NCBI GenBank assembly: GCA_016869695.1 | Contig: VGDN01000052.1 | Coordinates: forward strand, 1-7,733 | Source of the DNA: Alphaproteobacteria bacterium | GTDB lineage: Bacteria > Pseudomonadota > Alphaproteobacteria > Rickettsiales > UBA1997 | Length of the DNA: 7,733 nt | Reading direction: 5' to 3' | Shown here: positions 5,394-7,733 of the stretch, piece after piece | How positions within the stretch are numbered: the stretch's first letter is position 1 | How the letters are laid out: each line of letters begins with the position of its first letter | Notes under the pieces: model-generated | Databases searched by the model: none | Seen by the model: the letters and a program-made list of their open reading frames with translations, nothing else | Told to the model about the DNA's origin: nothing | Program-made: the position numbers and the translations under genes

Positions 5394-5834
5394 ATGCACA
5401 TCCAAATCCTCTCCCCCGGCAAGTTTGAAAATTCTCCGCACAAAGAGGTCTTCGCGCATTACCACAAGCGAATGAAATGGAAGATTGAACTCAAAGAATT
5501 GGCGCAGGGAACGAAAGAAGAGGAACAAAAATTAATTCTAAAAAACCTAAAGCCGGCGACAAAACTAATCGCGCTAGACGAGCGGGGACAAGAATTTTCC
5601 AGCACAAATTTTGCCAAATTAATTTCTGATTTTGCACTGCATGGTAACTCACATCTTAGCTTCTTAATTGGCGGCGCTGAAGGACTCACCGACGACATCC
5701 TCAAAAAATCTTCGCTCAAAATTTCACTGGGAAAAATGACTCTGCCACACTTGATGGCGCGCACAATTTTACTCGAACAACTCTACCGCGCACAGAGCAT
5801 TTTAGCAGGACATCCTTACCACAGAGAGAGTTAG
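5394..5834 (+). CDS. rlmH: 23S rRNA (pseudouridine1915-N3)-methyltransferase RlmH
   Basis: RlmH is a SPOUT-class enzyme that methylates pseudouridine 1915 in helix 69 of 23S rRNA on assembled ribosomes, using S-adenosylmethionine. The 146 residues are slightly fewer than the usual 150-160. The diagnostic parts are the cofactor-binding FLIGGAEGL (90-98), the knot segment KMTLPHLMAR (114-123) and the near-invariant C-terminus QLYRAQSILAGHPYHRE (129-145). The ATG follows the truA stop after two bases, so the two RNA-modification genes are probably translated from one mRNA. The stop lies 8 bases from the stop of the convergent gene. Confidence 0.96.
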   Translation: MHIQILSPGKFENSPHKEVFAHYHKRMKWKIELKELAQGTKEEEQKLILKNLKPATKLIALDERGQEFSSTNFAKLISDFALHGNSHLSFLIGGAEGLTDDILKKSSLKISLGKMTLPHLMARTILLEQLYRAQSILAGHPYHRES

Positions 5835-5869
5835 GAATTCGTTCACCTCGCACTCTGCGAACGCCTAAC
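5830..5869. terminator. Hairpin spanning convergent stop codons
   Basis: GTTAGG (5830-5835) pairs with CCTAAC (5864-5869) and CGTTC (5840-5844) pairs with GAACG (5859-5863), with a 4-base bulge on one side and a 14-base loop. The structure covers the stop codons of both rlmH and the convergent coiled-coil gene, so it could act as a shared transcript end in both directions. No T-run follows on either strand, so factor-independent termination is uncertain. Confidence 0.4.
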
Positions 5870-6760
5870 TCCAGTCAGCAGCTCATTCAACTTTTCTGAA
5901 GTTAGCTTTTTACTCACCTCGAGCTTGATGTTTGACATCCCACCTCCGCGTTTAGAAGTAGTTTCACATCTCAACATCCCGTCAGAGCGTTCGCACAACT
6001 CTCCTAGAGACTTCTGCAAACCATTAAAACTTCTGTCGCTGCAAGTTACGTCGTAGGTTTTGTGACCCTCTTTAGTTTGTCCGCGCGCCTGACAGGCTGC
6101 AGTTTTGTCTAATTTTTGTAGGTAGTTAAAAATGGTAAGGCTGTGAGGAAGATGAGTGGTACTTGTGGAGCGAACTGTTGTGGAAGGTGTTTTTGTGAGT
6201 TGCTTGTGAAGAGAATTCAGATCTAGATCCGAAATGGCTCGCGCGTTTTTCGCCTGATCTTCAAATTCAGAAATTTTGTTTTGCACCAACGCAGCGGTTT
6301 TGCGCAAATCTTCCTGCATCTTCCGTATCCTCTCAGCCTCTTTTTTTGCCAATTCTTCGCGCCGCACTTGCTCCGCTAGCCTGTTTTCTTTCTCCATTTC
6401 TTTAATTTCTTTTCTGATCGCCAGCTGTGCAGCAGCTTCTTCTGCCAGCTGTTTTTTTACTGTTTTTTGTCGGCTAATTTCTTTTTCTCGCCCACGCTGC
6501 TCACGCTCTGCATTCTCCATTTCTGCCCTAGAACGTTCTTCTCTGGCACGCCCCTCTTCCAAAGCTTGGTTTAGTTTTTGTACAGCAAGCTCTTCCTCAC
6601 TTTCTTTCGCCTTCGCAACAATTGTTGGCACGATGTCTTGTGACTTTTTCTTACCCGGAATCACAAAATTCGACTTACCTCCCACCCCACCTTTCTCAAA
6701 AACACTGCGTCTGTTTTTAAATTCTACACCACCAATTCCGGTTGCTGGATTTTTCAACAT
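5843..6760 (-). CDS. Coiled-coil protein of unknown function with four-cysteine tail
   Basis: I do not recognise this 305-residue protein. Residues 1-45 are Gly- and Lys-rich and look disordered (GIGGVEFKNRRSVFEKGG). Residues about 50-180 form a very long charged helix dense in Glu, Lys, Arg, Ala and Gln, typical of a coiled coil. A Ser/Thr-rich linker (about 188-205) leads to a C-terminal region (about 206-300) with four cysteines (C223, C240, C256, C265), including the pair CERSDGMLRC. No signal peptide or membrane helix is seen, so the protein is probably cytoplasmic. The ATG is supported by a good Shine-Dalgarno, AGAGG at 6766-6770, the clearest in the window. It starts 22 bases after the nuclease-like gene, which suggests cotranscription. 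Confidence 0.8.
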   Translation of the reverse strand: MLKNPATGIGGVEFKNRRSVFEKGGVGGKSNFVIPGKKKSQDIVPTIVAKAKESEEELAVQKLNQALEEGRAREERSRAEMENAEREQRGREKEISRQKTVKKQLAEEAAAQLAIRKEIKEMEKENRLAEQVRREELAKKEAERIRKMQEDLRKTAALVQNKISEFEDQAKNARAISDLDLNSLHKQLTKTPSTTVRSTSTTHLPHSLTIFNYLQKLDKTAACQARGQTKEGHKTYDVTCSDRSFNGLQKSLGELCERSDGMLRCETTSKRGGGMSNIKLEVSKKLTSEKLNELLTGVRRSQSAR

Positions 6761-6765
6761 TTCGA

Positions 6766-6770
6766 CCTCT
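6766..6770 (-). promoter_or_regulatory. Shine-Dalgarno site of the coiled-coil gene
   Basis: AGAGG on the minus strand lies five bases before the ATG at 6760. It fixes the start of the coiled-coil gene and stands out because the atp, truA, rlmH and ankyrin starts lack an obvious Shine-Dalgarno. Confidence 0.55.
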
Positions 6771-6782
6771 CATTTCATTAAA

Positions 6783-7733
6783 TTAGGAACTTTTCCACAA
6801 ACTCACCAACTGACGATCCAAGAGAATCTGATTTAAGTAGGCTCCTTTGTCGGCTGTAAACTGTGGATCGTATTTCTTTTTGTCTAGATTAAGAAACACG
6901 TCAGCGACGTAACGGCCGTAAATGTCTGTCTTGTTTGTCTTCACGACTAAAAACGGCACGTTTTGCAAAATTTCCTGCAAAGCTTTTGTCGCTTTCTTTC
7001 CTGATTTTGTAGTCGCTTCCTCAGCATTAATTTGGCTTAAGCGCAGGATTTCGCGGTGCTCAACTCCAAATCCCAAATCGAGTGTGACGTGAATTGTGTC
7101 ACCGTCGACAACCCTGTCGAGCCGCGCCAAATAAGTGTGGAGTTGCTTTGCTTTAGCATCAGATTTTGGACAGGCTCTTAGATTTTCAGTGACAACTCGT
7201 CCTGCTTTGTAGTTGTTTTTGCGTTTGAGAAAAATGTTGAAGCCCAAATCAATCCGCTCGCGATCCTTAATTTTGTAAACACCAACCTGGCCACGTACGC
7301 ATTTTAATTTTGTCGGAACTGGCGGTTTTTGTTTTGCTTCTTTGTTGGTTTTGACGACTTCGCGTCGCAGTTTTTGCGAGCTTAAATCTTTTTTGGTAAC
7401 CAGGCCTTCGAGCAGTTGGCGCTTGGCCTCATCCTTCACTGAAATCAAACTGCGGTAGTGACTCCATTTTAGTTCAGCTTCTGGTCCCGGCAGACTTTTG
7501 TAGCTTTGGTAAAATACCTGCATTTGGTAAAGCGTGCGCTCTTGAATGCCGGTGTCTTGCGCAAGCTTGGTTACTAGCTGCTTGCCGTAGTTACTCATCT
7601 CATCTGGCTGCAAATTGTCACGTAAAAACTTCTCGATTTTTTGTCCGATCTGCCAGCTCATTTTCACCTTTTCGTAATTCACCGAAGCGAGCAGATTTTC
7701 TTCGGTTTGCTCAATCGTTTGCTGGATCTCTGA
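6783..7733 (-). CDS. DUF1016/YhcG-type N-terminal domain fused to SNase-like nuclease (N-terminus beyond the right edge)
   Basis: The frame is open to the right edge (317 codons including the stop), so the true start is outside; GTG codons inside, such as the one at 7682, are probably internal. Counting from the edge, residues about 1-110 resemble the DUF1016/YhcG N-terminal domain: SWQIGQKIEKFL (26-37), NYGKQLVTKLAQDTG (48-62), then a Gln-Val-Phe-Tyr helix and ELKWSHYRSLISVKD (87-101). A basic linker follows, and from about 195 a staphylococcal-nuclease-like fold: VVDGDTIHV (208-216), LRLSQINAEE (230-239) and TDIYGRYVADVFL (269-281). Catalytic equivalents R231, E239 and R274 and the VDGDT aspartate are present; the Asp40 equivalent is Asn236, a change also seen in other family members. 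Activity on DNA or RNA is likely but inferred. It is followed by the coiled-coil gene. Confidence 0.8.
   Translation of the reverse strand, partial: SEIQQTIEQTEENLLASVNYEKVKMSWQIGQKIEKFLRDNLQPDEMSNYGKQLVTKLAQDTGIQERTLYQMQVFYQSYKSLPGPEAELKWSHYRSLISVKDEAKRQLLEGLVTKKDLSSQKLRREVVKTNKEAKQKPPVPTKLKCVRGQVGVYKIKDRERIDLGFNIFLKRKNNYKAGRVVTENLRACPKSDAKAKQLHTYLARLDRVVDGDTIHVTLDLGFGVEHREILRLSQINAEEATTKSGKKATKALQEILQNVPFLVVKTNKTDIYGRYVADVFLNLDKKKYDPQFTADKGAYLNQILLDRQLVSLWKSS

Noticed and set aside
6276..6836. 186-codon plus-strand ORF rich in Ser, Phe, Ala and Cys
   Set aside because: It is antisense to the coiled-coil gene. Its composition is what the complement of Glu/Lys/Arg-rich codons gives.
1..7733. 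CRISPR array, tRNA or rRNA genes, or an insertion sequence with transposase
   Set aside because: No regularly spaced repeats, cloverleaf-like sequences, rRNA-like stretches or transposase motifs were seen.

Overview
The window looks like part of an alphaproteobacterial chromosome, probably from a host-associated lineage such as Rickettsiales or Holosporales. The evidence is an F0 ATP synthase cluster in the order a, c, b', b with a duplicated b-type subunit, cut off from any F1 genes; an IalB (invasion-associated locus B) family secreted protein; a large ankyrin-repeat protein; and palindromic intergenic repeats that recall Rickettsia palindromic elements. The lineage is inferred from gene content only.

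Left part, minus strand, read from 2305 down to 1: an ialB-like gene (2305-1778), a palindromic repeat carrying a small ORF (1776-1555), a small membrane-anchored coiled-coil gene (start 1558) whose continuation lies in another frame after an A8 run and ends at 1087, a short repeat-rich spacer, and an ankyrin-repeat gene (start 1032) that runs off the left edge. Spacing is tight (TGA-A-ATG, then an ATGA overlap), so the upper three look like one transcript.

Centre, plus strand: atpB (2366-3169), atpE (3246-3473), a second palindromic repeat (3477-3641), atpF' (3640-4071) and atpF (4073-4552). These encode the whole membrane sector of a proton-type ATP synthase. A strong stem-loop with a T-run (4572-4652) ends the cluster. 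Its T-run overlaps the TTG start of truA (tRNA pseudouridine synthase), which is followed 2 bases later by rlmH (23S rRNA methyltransferase).

Right part, minus strand: a gene open at the right edge (7733-6783) encodes a DUF1016/YhcG-type N-terminal domain joined to a staphylococcal-nuclease-like domain. 22 bases downstream lies an unrecognised coiled-coil protein with a four-cysteine tail (6760-5843). It converges on rlmH, and a hairpin spans the two stop codons.

The most interesting signal is the pair of related palindromic elements at 1555-1776 and 3477-3641. Each forms a long imperfect hairpin, each abuts the start codon of a neighbouring gene, and both keep the same minus-strand reading frame open from end to end. 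In the conserved arms most differences are synonymous, and the length difference between the copies keeps the frame. This suggests a small palindromic, protein-coding repeat family. Also notable are the frameshifted gene, the YhcG_N-nuclease fusion and the terminator/start overlap at truA.
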